A stretch of DNA of 64,000 nucleotides from Phoronis australis (taxonomy: Eukaryota > Phoronida > Phoronidae). The translations under genes were made by a program, and so were the position numbers. Location of the stretch: positions 275,438 through 339,437 of the forward strand of contig NMRA01000359.1 of assembly GCA_002633005.1 (NCBI GenBank). Direction: 5' to 3'. The notes below the pieces were generated by a model. The model did not search any database, was not told the DNA's origin, and saw nothing but the letters and a program-made list of their open reading frames with translations. This document shows, in pieces, positions 1-12,800 of the stretch; positions within the stretch are counted from its first letter, which is position 1; each line of letters starts with the position of its first letter.

Positions 1-280
1 ACTTGCCTTCGCACCAATGAACCTAAAAAAATTTCGTATACGAAGCAGAACGTAGAGTGATGCTCCGGAGTTGTGCCATGCGGCGGTGTCAAGCAGAACT
101 AGAATAACGGTTCCAATGGTGACCATAGATCAAAGTAAACCCGAAACAAAGGAAGGCACGAAATGAAAATGTCACGATTCGCATGCGTCTTGTTGTTACA
201 ACAGTGTTAAAGGTGCTTTTCACGCGTTTTCGTCAAAAATGAACTTTTGATTTATAAATCACCGAATTTAAAGGGGGTAT
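1..280. other. Left edge, nothing recognised
   Basis: Unique-looking sequence with no convincing ORF, RNA gene or repeat. It ends where a TIR element begins at 281. Confidence 0.5.
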
Positions 281-574
281 CAGTGGCGGATTTGGGGGGG
301 GGGGCAAGAGGGCCATGCCCCTCAAAAATTCTACCAGATACCATTTGGCAGTTCGGGTGAGACTTGCTGACTAGCACATGCCAGGGGGGTGAATAAACAA
401 TGCATAGGCCCTGAACAAACCCCGTTTACCGTTTTTTTTAGCCAAAAGGTCCGCAAACCCAAAAAATTCGAGACCCGTGCATCCCTACATTTTAGGCTGG
501 GCGCGCGCATCTGCCCAAATTCTGGTTATTCCTGTGCCCTCTCCCCCTAACTCAAAGTCCTGGATCCGCCCCTG
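281..574. mobile_element. Non-autonomous TIR DNA transposon (about 294 bp)
   Basis: It starts CAGTGGCGGATTTGGGGG and ends CTGGATCCGCCCCTG. These are imperfect inverted ends of the CAGNGGCGGATCC type seen in many hAT-like MITEs. No transposase ORF is present. Flanks read GGTAT and GGTAC, so a clean duplication is not certain. Confidence 0.6.
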
Positions 575-3500
575 GGTACTGCCGTTGAATGTGTTGATCG
601 AAATCGAACATGGCCAAGTTTGATTAGCTACGTAACTGTAGTGCGCAAGCAACATTGCTTGAAATGATATTGCATGCACTCCACTAAATTCGTGCTTCTC
701 AGTGTAAACTGGGGATTACAAATCCTACGTGAAAAGCTTAATTTTTGTACACAGTGGAAAAATAAGCCGCGAGAATGTACACACAGCCGTGAATCTTTGG
801 ATGGATGACCTGGGTCAAACAAATATGGGGTCAACTGAACTGGATTCAAGCCGAACTAAGCTACTAGGCGCTAAACAAGTCTTACGCGAGATGTTACGAG
901 TTAGTGATTCTACTTAACGAGTCAGTGCTCAGTGCTCAACTTGACAGGAACAGGGATAACACAATAAAGCAAACGGATTCACTCTAACTTTATAAAGGAA
1001 GATCCGCAAATCAATAGACAGACATTCGTCACTCATGTTTTGCTCACGAAGTTGATCATGACAGTGAAATGTAAAAAATGAATTTAATATTGAAAAATAT
1101 GCATGGTTTGAGGAAAACAAGGAAATTCGAGAGCCCACAGAAATCCACTTGTTTCTTGCTCAGATGAGAAATGGTTTATGGACAGAAGTTTTTTTGACTG
1201 GGGGCATGTTTACAGCAGGTTTAAAGGTGTATTTGCGTGCTCCTAACTATGCTAATGTATGGCAGGAACTAAACGACAATGCTATTTGAACATCATCTAC
1301 GCTAAACAAAGTGCAGTTGTATTCCTTGACAACTTGTAAATGTGAAAACAAAATATTCTGCTAATAAATTATATGACCTTTGCACTAATGACGTACTTTG
1401 GGGGCTCACATTATTCGCATCATACAGTGTTATCCCCAACACCACGTCACATACTCACAAGAAACATTCGAGTGATTTACCGCATTTCATTTCGACAAAA
1501 AATCGTTCTTAAAAACATTTGGCAACTTTCAACACAATTTATACTAACACCATCCTTATATGTTGTGTTCCTAGCTAATTTGACCAAGCAATAATAAAGA
1601 TAAGGATTTGCGTCTAAGCTCCACTTTAAATTATATAGCAATGATAAGAAAATGCATCTCAACAGCAACAAAATTTTATTGTACACCATCAAGTAATCTT
1701 TGCAAATATAATAATAATAATAAATGAAAGTGCCGTCAATTTGAACTGCTTTAACTGCTCCAGAATCGCACGGGATTTGTACAGTACAGAACAAAACAAA
1801 ACCAGCGACAGACACGGGACCGTCAAACAAACATGAACATTTGTGCACTACCTTCAGACTCATGTCCGCCTAATTGGGATGGAGTTCTTCAACAACTTAA
1901 TTATATTCTAGCAAAATCAAGTTTTCCAAAATATATACTATACATTCAATATATCACACACACACAGCAAGCATGAAAACCAGTTATTGATTAGAATTCA
2001 GACGAAGATGTGACAAAAACGATAATTAGTGAACATCGATGCTACATCCTTGAGAGTCATTTCAAATGACAATGTCTGCCAGCACACTAAAGACCCGATT
2101 CTGCGGACCCACGCCATTCCATAACACACACAATAGGCAACGGTTCTGACATCTAGCGACAAATGTCAGAACTAACCAGACATAGTGTCCTCAGAAAAGC
2201 AGCAGCAGCAGCAGCAGCACCTCCAACACACTCTTGCAATAGCTGTCGAATTTCCATCAAGCTCAAGCAATTTATCCAAGCATAAAAACGCTCTCTCAAC
2301 ATATCCATATGTATATACCTACAAACTGTACGTACAAAGCTTGGGGTTGATAAGCGTGTTCAGAACTTTCTTGTTACAACAAACAATTCTGCCAAGTTCA
2401 CTTAGGGTTGTTACTTATCGGAACATAAGTCGGCAGATTTGCCGATTTCAAACAAAAATAGCACAAATAAACAAGAAAATACGAAAAAGAGGTCAAATAA
2501 CAAAAGACTATCCTAATTAAAATGATGAAGAATATACACAGAGGATGTACAGAAATGTTCTAATTACCTCGTGAAAAGATGTATTCCTGTGCTGCATGCC
2601 AGTAGACTCAACTGTGACATCTCGCTGACATTTTACATTGCTAGCAACAGGCAACAACACTGCCTTTCGCTGTACAAAATCAACAAACAGCCCAACATCT
2701 CTGCTGTATCGTAACGGCCTTACCAACAATTCAGTCAACCACAGAGCACTACTTATCAATGTTCACGCTGATCTGACCAGACAGGAGCAGTTCTGTTCCC
2801 TAGCCAGCTAGCTGATTTGACAGTGTTATAGACAATAAGGAATCGTAATCGTTAAGAGCAAGAACACGAAACAGACTTGTGACAGCACTGTCAGTATGAT
2901 ACACTTAACAGTGTGATAGTCACATATATTCTTGCAAGTGATATAGTTAAAGCAAATGCATATTTCACACCCCTAAATACATTCATCCGTTACATGTGAT
3001 CCACTGCTGACAACCACCAAATGAATTCTTTCAAACACCACATACAAAGTTTCTCGCCACATAACTAACCAGCGAGCGAGTGACAAGTTTAAAGCATTTA
3101 CTTTAACACCAGAATAAACAATCTCATATTAGTGACTACCAAATGATAACTCAACACCGTTACCATGGCTACACTATACAACTTCAAAAGCATCAGACAT
3201 GTTCAACCCAATCAACATTTGCAAAGCTGATCTCTCAGGTGGTTGTCAGCAGAAGGCAAAGAGGATATCAATAAATTACAAAACAGTCATCAGAGACCAA
3301 GACAGCTCTGGATTATCATTCTGGTACGTACCTGCTGCTCCCCAACAAACTCATGCTGACTTAGTGTCTGCCAAAACATGCGTGTATGTTCAGAATTGAA
3401 TTTCATTTGACTTTTCCTGAAACGACTTTTCGAACTTCATCTATTTTACAATGTATGCATTCCTTTTCAAACCACTCTCAGCCTCACCCATATCTTGCTG

Positions 3501-3650
3501 TCCGCGAAAGTTCACTCACCACCATCCACTTTAAGTGTTTTCTCTACCATTGAATCACTGCTCCTCACTATGGCAGCCCACTTTCCAGAATCAAGCCCTC
3601 AAACAATTTTCCGGTGAAACTGAAATCACTTGCGTCAACAACCGAAAACA
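575..3650 (-). other. 3' flank / probable 3' UTR of USP9X
   Basis: No coding exon was found. A (CAG)n run lies near 2200 and ATA/CA microsatellites near 1710 and 1960. A minus-strand AATAAA at 1680-1675 is one candidate poly(A) signal and would imply a UTR of about 2 kb. Another AATAAA lies inside the last codons of exon 56 and is unlikely to be the one used. Confidence 0.4.
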
Positions 3651-3821
3651 CTAAGCATCAGTCATCTCTTTATTGTCTGGCACTTGCTTAGAGTCCATCT
3701 CGTCTATCTCTTGCCCCGTTTCCGGTGACACATTCTGGCCAGACGTGCTGGCAGGCTGTTCAAACTGCTCAGTCGACTCCTCCTGTTGGCCAATGTCAGC
3801 CTCTTCTGACTCATCAACTTC
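3651..3821 (-). CDS. USP9X: USP9X exon 56 (residues 2444-2499), acidic tail and stop
   Basis: Acceptor atacag|GAAGTT. The Glu/Gln/Ser-rich tail ends at TAG (3653-3651). It is shorter and more acidic than the vertebrate tail, consistent with a fast-evolving C-terminus. Confidence 0.88.
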   Translation of the reverse strand, partial: EVDESEEADIGQQEESTEQFEQPASTSGQNVSPETGQEIDEMDSKQVPDNKEMTDA

Positions 3822-6800
3822 CTGTATTGAAAGGTCAACAAAGAACGCATGAAGCATCAGAATACAAGTTCACTGCCACTTAAAATGAAGAAGAGATATC
3901 ACCTATGAAACTAATTTTTTACAACAGCTGGCAAACTTCAAGTTTTGGCTTTGAGTGATAGACACCACGATGTCTAATTATTCTGAAAGCAATATCTAGG
4001 TCTTTAAATAACATATTGATCACAAAAACCTTTGTCTACAGAGTATATGATATGAACAATGAAAAAGTTTAGAGACGGAGGGACTCGTCCACGAGTCAGC
4101 TCAACTGGAACTGTCATACAACATGTCATGGAAATCTATGGCATTTTGCACGTCTATTCAAAAATAGTCCGGCAAAGAGACAATAAATGAGAACGGGAAC
4201 AAGAAATTACCAAAACCAGAAATGGTTACTCAGCATTGCTTTCCATGTCCAATATTACAAGATAATGTTGTGCTGTTTTTGTCTGAAAGTACCACATCTT
4301 TTTACACGTGAATATAATTTGACAGGATATCAATAAGTATTACTAAGAAAATACAGGTCAGTGTTGGCTTACGAATCAGATGACGATGAAAAGGAATTAT
4401 TTGAAGTAAAGTTCAAGATTTTACAATGAGGTACGCGATTTCTCTAAACCATCGACAAGCCTGCACAATCAAACAAGTAACATTTAGAACTTGTATACAC
4501 AGTGTAAACAAAACAGCATCGCAATGAAAGAGTGAAGACAAAATTCAAGACGAGAGTGTCAGTGCAGATCACGAGAAGGCGTACTTAATAACTAATGCAT
4601 AGAAGTGTACGTACCTCTTCTGGACACAGTTCAGTGGCTTTAGTCAGAGTGATGCGGGCACTGTGGGAACGCTCCAAGAAGTAACTGGGAAATATAATAA
4701 TGCCTCCTATTAATTATTAACACAATGAGATATAATGTAATTTATAAGAAGTGATAACTGATACAATGTAATTTATAAGAAGTGATAACTGCATAATAAT
4801 ATACGATTGAACACACTGAAATCCCACGGAGGAATGTGCTTGAAAACCGTGTTTTGATTTATGTTTTGGGGGCTAGCCCTTCGTTTTAGTATAAGTCAAG
4901 TTCATGTTCTTCATTACACCATCATGACGCTATGTTCCAAACCGAGTTCATCCAGTCCTTTAACAGCCATTAACTGAATTTATTGAAAGGAGTCGCACAA
5001 CAGACAGAACGCTAACTTTACATCATCATTTATTTTTTTAGAGCAAACAATTGTTGCATTTTGATTTCCACAGTTACAAATGAATTGAAGTGAACGTTGC
5101 ACCTCCCCAAATTTGTAGGCCATCTGCACGCCCTAAACATGTTCTTGACCAATCAGCATAAAGTTGTCTAATGACATCATTGACACAACAGCATTGTAAA
5201 CAAGCCTCAATGCATCCTAGTTGAGAAGCCAGCCTGGAGTGTGCGTTTGGCAATATCTCATTACAATTCTTTTGGTTTAAGTCCAATTTGAAAACATAAC
5301 AACACTATCCAAAGGGCAAACTTGGTGACTAATGAACATTAAATGCTGAAACGTCGTGAATGGCTATGGTAACGTTTTCACTAATGCCATGCACTTCAAC
5401 ATCCTGGCGTTCTCTAATTACCATTAGTCTGATGCAATTGTACTGCCGTGAGTGGGATAAGTTAGTGGCCACAAAAATAACGGACTGGCAACAGACCAAC
5501 AAGATCTGGAGCTAACATTTTGAGACTTGGTGCTACTAAAAATTCACACAAATGCTGTGGAAAACCAAGGCCAAATTGTCGAGAAAAAAAAAAACACGCA
5601 AAAAGTGACTTGAGGAGCGCAGTTATATTGTAGACAGTACTTCAAAAGAAAGTTTAGCGTGAAGTGAATAGTAATCACGCATTATCTAAAACTACACAAG
5701 TTGGATGACATGTAGCTCAGAATAATCTGGCTTATTTTTCATAAACAGAAAACACTGCTTTATGTGACCCCATTTGGGCTGTCGATCATAGCTGCGTGAC
5801 TGAATGAAAAGTTTGATTTTGTGTTCCTAGTTGCGATATAATCTAGTTTCTATTGAATAACCTTGCTGTAGGACAGAATGGAAATTTGTGAATATGACAC
5901 GCTCATGCTAAATATCATTAGACCTGTACATTTATCGCAAAAAGACCAGTTAGTGATCAGGAGATAGTCAAATCCCCATGCATACTTCGATCACCCACAG
6001 CTTTGGAATTTCACTTTGAAAGTGAACCTAGGGATGAAAAATAGACCCAAGTGGGTAGGAAACGTTTACCCACAATCCCACTTTACAGCCGTTTATTTGC
6101 TCTAAACTGGATGACTAAAAAGAGTAGCTGAACCACAGATTTACTCTATCGACTCTGTGAGAATTATTTAATGAGAAATATTTTGTGATTTCAAAAACAC
6201 AGAATGGTTCAAAACGATATGTGGGATGCTGCAAGCTTTGAGTAAATCCAGGCTAAAACTTCTTAAACTAAGCGCACAAGTGCTATAAAACAATGTGTTG
6301 GGACCGTTCAGACTGTGCACATTGTGAGCCTTGTGCTCCACCTGTTGTTAACAATATGATCTACTCACCCGTTTGAGGTCTCGTTTGACTGAGCTGGTGG
6401 TGACCAGTTGTTGTATGTGTACTGTGTATTGCCAGAGTATGGGCGCTGGAACAATATGGCAGTGATCACACAACATGTCTTGCTCCATCTATTAGTCCAA
6501 TATTCAACTTATGCAACAAAAAAATCAACCAGACTTTTATCAAAAACCAAAAATTCTAAATGTTAAAGACCATCTGACAACAAATTGAAACTGATTTCTG
6601 TAAAATAAGATTTTGTACACAGGGCGATAGCTATTGAGTTAATAACATCTCCAGATATAAAGCTTTCCGTGTTCTTTGACATGACTTTATTCATGATAAA
6701 TTGTATTTTCTTTGAATTCATAAATGTATAAATAGAATCACATTTCCATCAACCATAGTCAAGACTTTAGTATAAGTGCTGCTCCTACCCTCTCTAGTTC

Positions 6801-9800
6801 ATCACTCAGCCACTCAACTGCCCACGTCCACTTGCGCTTCAAGTCTCCGTTGTTCTGAAGCATTTGATTGGCTGGCCCACAACTGCAAATCAAACAGAAA
6901 TAACATGCAGTTAATAATTCAGACTCTTTATAAAGTGAAATAATCGCGTTTTTCTTCATCACAGTGAAAACACAAAACAGGATTTTTGTCACTTTCAAGA
7001 CAGTTTTGGTTTTAAAATGTATTTGCCACAAAACAGCTATTCTTGGCCATATCCAATGTAAAAATCAATACACTAAATTTTGAACTTACACCACCTAAAA
7101 AGTTGATATTATCTACTTATTTTATTGCAATTTTTGTGATTTTGAAATTATGTTGCCTTGAGAAGTGTGATTAAAGCGAAGGATTGAAATAGTTAGCCTT
7201 CTAAGACAAAGTACACAAACTCAATCTTTTTCAAGGAAATTCTTACACTCATTTTCTTAGAAATATTTTGCTGTCCAAAATTATTTTGCCTCTAACCTCT
7301 AAATGTAGAATACAGCTTGATTGACATTTACCCTAGACAATGAAGAACACAAATTTAGATGTTCTTGCACAAAGATTCTTATTATCACTCTATTATAGAA
7401 CTTAATATTATTTTCATAGAAGGATATTTGCTAATTTGAAAAAGATGAAATAAGACAATGAGTAGACAAGAAGTGTATCTTTTGGAGCAGTTGAAACCTT
7501 CAACCATGTTTGTAAAAATTGCAGAAAGTGATTTTTGTGAAAACTTAATGGTATGAGGATCAAAAACATTTAGTTTAACTGAACAATTTAGAAAAAAATC
7601 CCTCCCCCCCGTATACAGAATGCAAGCATTACCTGCTGAAAGATACAACATCAAGCAATCTCTTGGGGAACCCAGTATCAAATCAGTAATTTCACTTGAC
7701 GTTGCCTATGAGGGAAGGTAAACAACAGATGCATCCTTTGACTGGCCAACTTACTGCGAGAACAGTGCCACCATCATCTTAATGCACTGGTACGCCCTCT
7801 TCTGGTAGTGATTCTTGGACCGCTGTATAGTGTCGAAAAGACCGTCACGATCATCAGGAATACCTAGAAAGAAAATCAAAAGGACTGACCAGAGACTCTT
7901 CACAAGCTAGATTATAGCAAATCCTGGCACATGTGGGAGATTACGAAACAGTGAACACAACACTGGAATAACATATCATTTTCTGGTGGATAACGGTGTA
8001 GTAGACCGGGATCCCAGAGCTTTTTTGGGCATGAAAAGGTAACCAATTTTCTTTGGTGCCACAGTGCTCTGTGGGTATCCTAATGCTTGGAAATGGCCGT
8101 CTGGCAGGCTCGCTCTGGTGGGTTTGGTCAGGGGAGCCAAGAAAATTGCATTCAAAAATTGAGCTAGATCAACTTTTCTGGTAACCACTTCAAACTGCTT
8201 TCGATACCTACTACGTAATCCACTGTGTCAAAATTGGTCACTGCCAGACAATTTCAGTGGTGGGGAGTATCAGCCAGACGGTTATAAACAAGGTGCAAAA
8301 ATTGAGCTAGATCAATCCAAGAGGTAACTGCTTGAAACCAGTTGCAAAATATTAACCGCGATCCCAGATATCACGAATGAACACTGCCAGACAAAGCTAG
8401 TGGTGGGTTAGCTCCGCCAGACACGCCCAAATATCCGAGCTGAGCAAGATCATTCTAAGACGTAACCGTTTGAAACCAATTGTACGATGTTCAGCACGTG
8501 GCACAACGGTAAGATGCCAAACAATTTCAGCGGTGTGGTGCCCGCATCAGACAAAATTGGTTAGATAAGTCACCACACAAGGTGAGTTTTTTGTCCGTAA
8601 GTTTACGTTAGGGCACGAAAACCAGAAAAATCGCACCTGTGGTTGGAGCAACCTCACAAGTCAATGCGACAAAATGGAATACTCCATATGATTCACTTTT
8701 AAAAACAAAACCGAAAATCCGTCTGTGACGGATGGCACATTGTGTTTGCATGAATTTCGACTTTTCGTTGTCCTATTTTACCAGAGTAAACAGCGTCCCC
8801 CTGTTTTCGGATGAATCATTTGATGCAACTGCTAAGACGAGGAATAATCGAAATGCCGTCTTTTGCTATCGTCTGCATTATGTTTGCGCACCAACTACCT
8901 TCATTTCACACAGTGATTAATGTCAAATTTGGGAAAACTGATCAGTTTTGGACAATCTTACTACATCTTTCTCATAAACCGAGCCTACAGCGAACTCCAG
9001 AGATACTTCAAGACCAATGACGCCAGTAGCTATATCAACAGTTTCCCCAACAATGCTAGGTGCATTCTTTGCCCTGAACTGCCCAAACTAGTCCCCAGAT
9101 GGGGAACATTGTGGGAATAACGAGTCCTGATAGTTTTTCAGTTTATTTAGATTGACAATCATTTCATTTGCAAGACACAGATATGCGGACAATGGAACTG
9201 TTTGCTTTTTCTCTTCATAGTGATTAAAAAACACGTTCAAATTAATTATTCATAGATGTTGTATATGGTGCTCAGTCATCGTGGCGACGGCCCCGGGGAT
9301 CCACATTAGGGGAGGAGGTATCCAACCACTATGTATAATCTTTTTGCAAATCGTGACTGATTTGCAGTCAAATCAAATAATGATTCTAGTTTATGTTTCA
9401 CCTTTTTACTTTTATTATTAATAGTTACAGCCAGGGGGGTTCGGGGATTCGATCGAACCCCTCCCCCGCTGAAAAGGTCTAGCCCCAGCATATTCCTTAA
9501 CATGTGGAGAATTTCTCACTTACACTGGTGACACCTCTGATTCCCTAAGCCCCACTTAAATTTTACAATGCCTATTCAGCACGCCCTTTGTATTAAAGTT
9601 GATCTGAGCTAATGAAGTGGAAAGGTAATTGCTAGCATTACTGCCTCAACAATGGTTGTTGTTAATACCCCCAATTTGGTTTTCTCTGACATTTGCAGAG
9701 TTATAGCCTGCAACTCTTGAGAGTAGTTTTAACTTTAAGTTGGTACATTATAAATATTACAAAATGACTAAAAAGGTTAACTTGTTTTTTATCTTCACAA

Positions 9801-12800
9801 AGAGCCACTTTCCAAAAGAACGATATGTTTCATATTGGTTTTCTTTATTTAATTTTTAATGCTTCTGCCCACTTGTTTTTTTTTTTCTTAGCGCGAACGG
9901 GTTGATTACTTTTTATCTAAGTTTTGAACTTGAAGTACCACCACTAGATTTGTCTGGCAGTGTTCTCTTGTGATACCTGTGCTCACGGTAAATATTTTGC
10001 AACTAGTTTCATGCGGTTACCTCTTGGATTGATCTAGCTCAATTTTTTACCTTGTTTATAACCGTCTGGCTGATACTCCTCACCACTGAAATTGTCTGGC
10101 AGTGACCAATTTTGACACAGTGGATTGTAGTAGGTATCGAAGGCAGTTTGAAGTGGTTACCAGTAAAAGTTGATCTAGCTCAATTTTTGAGTGCCATTCT
10201 CTTAGCTCCTCTGACCACATCCACCAGAGCGAACCTGCCAGACGGCCATTTCCAAGCATTAGGATACCCACAGACTATTGTGGTACCAAAGGAAATTGGT
10301 TACCTATTCATGCACAAAAAAGCTCTGGGATCCCGGTCTATAGTGGCACTGGTACCACATGTCATGCTTGATGTATGTTTCAACCACAATTAATTATTTG
10401 CATAACAGACAAATTGGACACTGAATTCATACATGTCATCCTCGTTAACTACCACAGTCAGACACAAAACAGATTCGATATCCAGCCTGAATCAATGTAA
10501 TGAGTTTGCGAATTTTTAACTTGTCATCAGACAACACTCGAACACTCTATCTACCATGTATCCAGGCAATAGAAGTCCCACCATAAAGAATGAATTAACC
10601 TTTGTGTAAAACCATTACTTTCCAGACAATAATACTAGAAATAAGGCCTTCAAAAGTCAAACATACAGACGTCAGCTCTTTGCATCAGTTGCACAAAATT
10701 CGGCAATACAGTAAAGTCTTGTACTCGGCTCTCCAGCTAGGCTCTTCAGCTAGGCCAGACTGTGCCTGTCTCGAACATAATTCCACGCTTACAAACACTC
10801 TTGAAACACCCAATGGCAGAGCCATGTACCCTAAACAACACTGCTGGGGTTGACATGCCTACCTTTCAGAGCGTTGTGTATGCGATGTTGTTGCCACGAG
10901 TCCTCCAACATTAACATCTGCAGCAGAAGGTCTAAGTACGGCCTCATCTCGTACGTGTAGCAGTAGGCGATCTGCCACAGTAGTTCACTGAGTACCGTTG
11001 ACGAGAAGTGAGGGTTCTCCCAGCAACAATACTGATAAAAAGAAACCACACATTGGCTTTGCGCTTAAAACACATTTCATCTTGTAACACTTCCAGCTAT
11101 CAGAAACAAAAATTGAAAGGTACAAAGAATTTCCCAATTTTTCAAATTAGCATTAAAAGTATGAAACTGTATTTGGCCAAAACTCGACAAGTTTGTCAAA
11201 ATCATAAAGACTGCCTGTTTGAAATACTGGTATCTAGTACAGAATCAGTTGACTGGTGATTTCATGTGTTTGCGGCACAATACTACACATTCAAGCAATA
11301 GGCAATAAACGTAACGCAGTAATAATTTAAGTTATGAAAACAAACACTAGTTACACACCCTTAGCAACTTTGTTGTCTCTTCAGAATTATTGCAGTCCTC
11401 CAAAAGCTTCTTTACATAGCTGCAAAAACGAATATCATTGTTATAGCTAAATTCCAGGAGAGTGGAGAAAACTCAAACATGTTTTAAATGTGAACCTGGC
11501 AAAAATGTAACTTTGGAATTGGCAGGACGCGAGATTTCAAGCAGGGCATGAATTTGTATAAAACACTGGCATTTGATTTTGAATCAATCCAATCATCTGG
11601 GATAACTTAAACACACATCACCCATAATCAGTACCATGTGCCTGGAATCCTACACTGGTAAAGGAATGGTGTAAAATTATCTCTATTTCTGACACTAATT
11701 TCTCAATAATATTTATTTCCCACAATTCCTCCTAACATAAACAAATTACAACCTTAAGACAGGACCAAAATGAATGTAACTTTTAATGAGATGAAACTGT
11801 CTAATTACAGCAGTGCCAGCTTTGTTTGACTAGTAAGTATATGGACAAAAAGTACATGAATGTGCGGCTTGTTATCATACCTTGTTCTCCCAAACAGGAT
11901 GTCTACTGCCTCAGTTGGTAGGGTCATCAAACACGGAGTGTGTTCACCATGAGGGTTGGGTAGGATGGCGTAACCCTGGGGAGGAAAGGGATGTGACTGG
12001 TCACGTAGAAAATTTTGATGTCAAGTGATATAGTTCACAGCTCCAGCACAGCAAAATAGTGCGGATTCAAATCCATGAAAATGATAACAATCGATACATC
12101 AGCACACTTTTACAGACTAATCAGTTTTTAAGTCCTTGAGTGCTCTGGGTGCATGACAACAAACTTTAACATAACACAGACTTGACTACAAAGTGACCAA
12201 TATTGAGTAAACATTCAAATTTCACGCAATGTGATTGGTCAGTTTTCGAGCATTCAAAAGAGCTGGTGACAGTTTCTTAATCCCGTAAGCAAAAGTATGC
12301 AGTGTAAAAAGACGACCAGTAAGTTAACAAAACTGCTGTTCGAACACAAGAAATAAAACTGACTGAACAGAAATCACTTACTAAAACACTCGATGTAATG
12401 TCCCAAAGATTAAAAAATCTTCACTATTTCCCTTTATACGTAATTTCCCCTATAATTCCTGTAGTTTCCACAATTTTGATTCTTTATAAAACAAAGGCTA
12501 AGAACACAAGCCAGGAGAGTTAAAACACTGGTTCACAAGGTAGTCTCGTAAAAAACTCTTTTTAGGGGGCACTTTATAGAAAATAAATAATCAGCGACAA
12601 AACAGCTAATTAGTCATTTCCACCAGGTCAACACTGATAACCTATAATACAAGACAAAAGCAATCGACAAACAAAATACCATTTCCCCTTCATGACGGCC
12701 AATACTGTTAACAACAAAAACAACTGGTAAAACTGACAGAACTGACACTTTGATACACTAACTGACTTCTCTTCATTTTCATTCCTTGTCACGAGGGGAG

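Larger units (their letters stand above)
7997..10343. mobile_element. Foldback (long-TIR) element of about 2.35 kb in USP9X intron 51
   Basis: Two inverted arms of about 405 bp (8003-8407 and 9937-10341) match at roughly 90 percent by eye, both holding the ACCGGGATCCCAGAGC outer end and the CCAGACAA inner blocks. The 1.5-kb centre has no transposase-like ORF. The arms contain diverged tandem units of about 140 bp (see separate entry). This looks like a non-autonomous long-TIR or foldback transposon. The family is not known to me, and the exact outer edges and target duplication are uncertain. Confidence 0.8.

Noticed and set aside
1477-1863. 128-codon minus-strand ORF
   Set aside because: It lies in the 3' flank; the Tyr run comes from an ATA microsatellite and no family was recognised.
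2185-2520. Gln-rich ORF starting at the CAG run
   Set aside because: The CAG microsatellite explains the Gln run; the strand is opposite to USP9X and the rest shows no similarity.
9435-9460. GGTTCGATCGAATCC-like tRNA box B
   Set aside because: It is a local palindrome inside a G/C-rich transposon relic; no box A at the right spacing and no cloverleaf.
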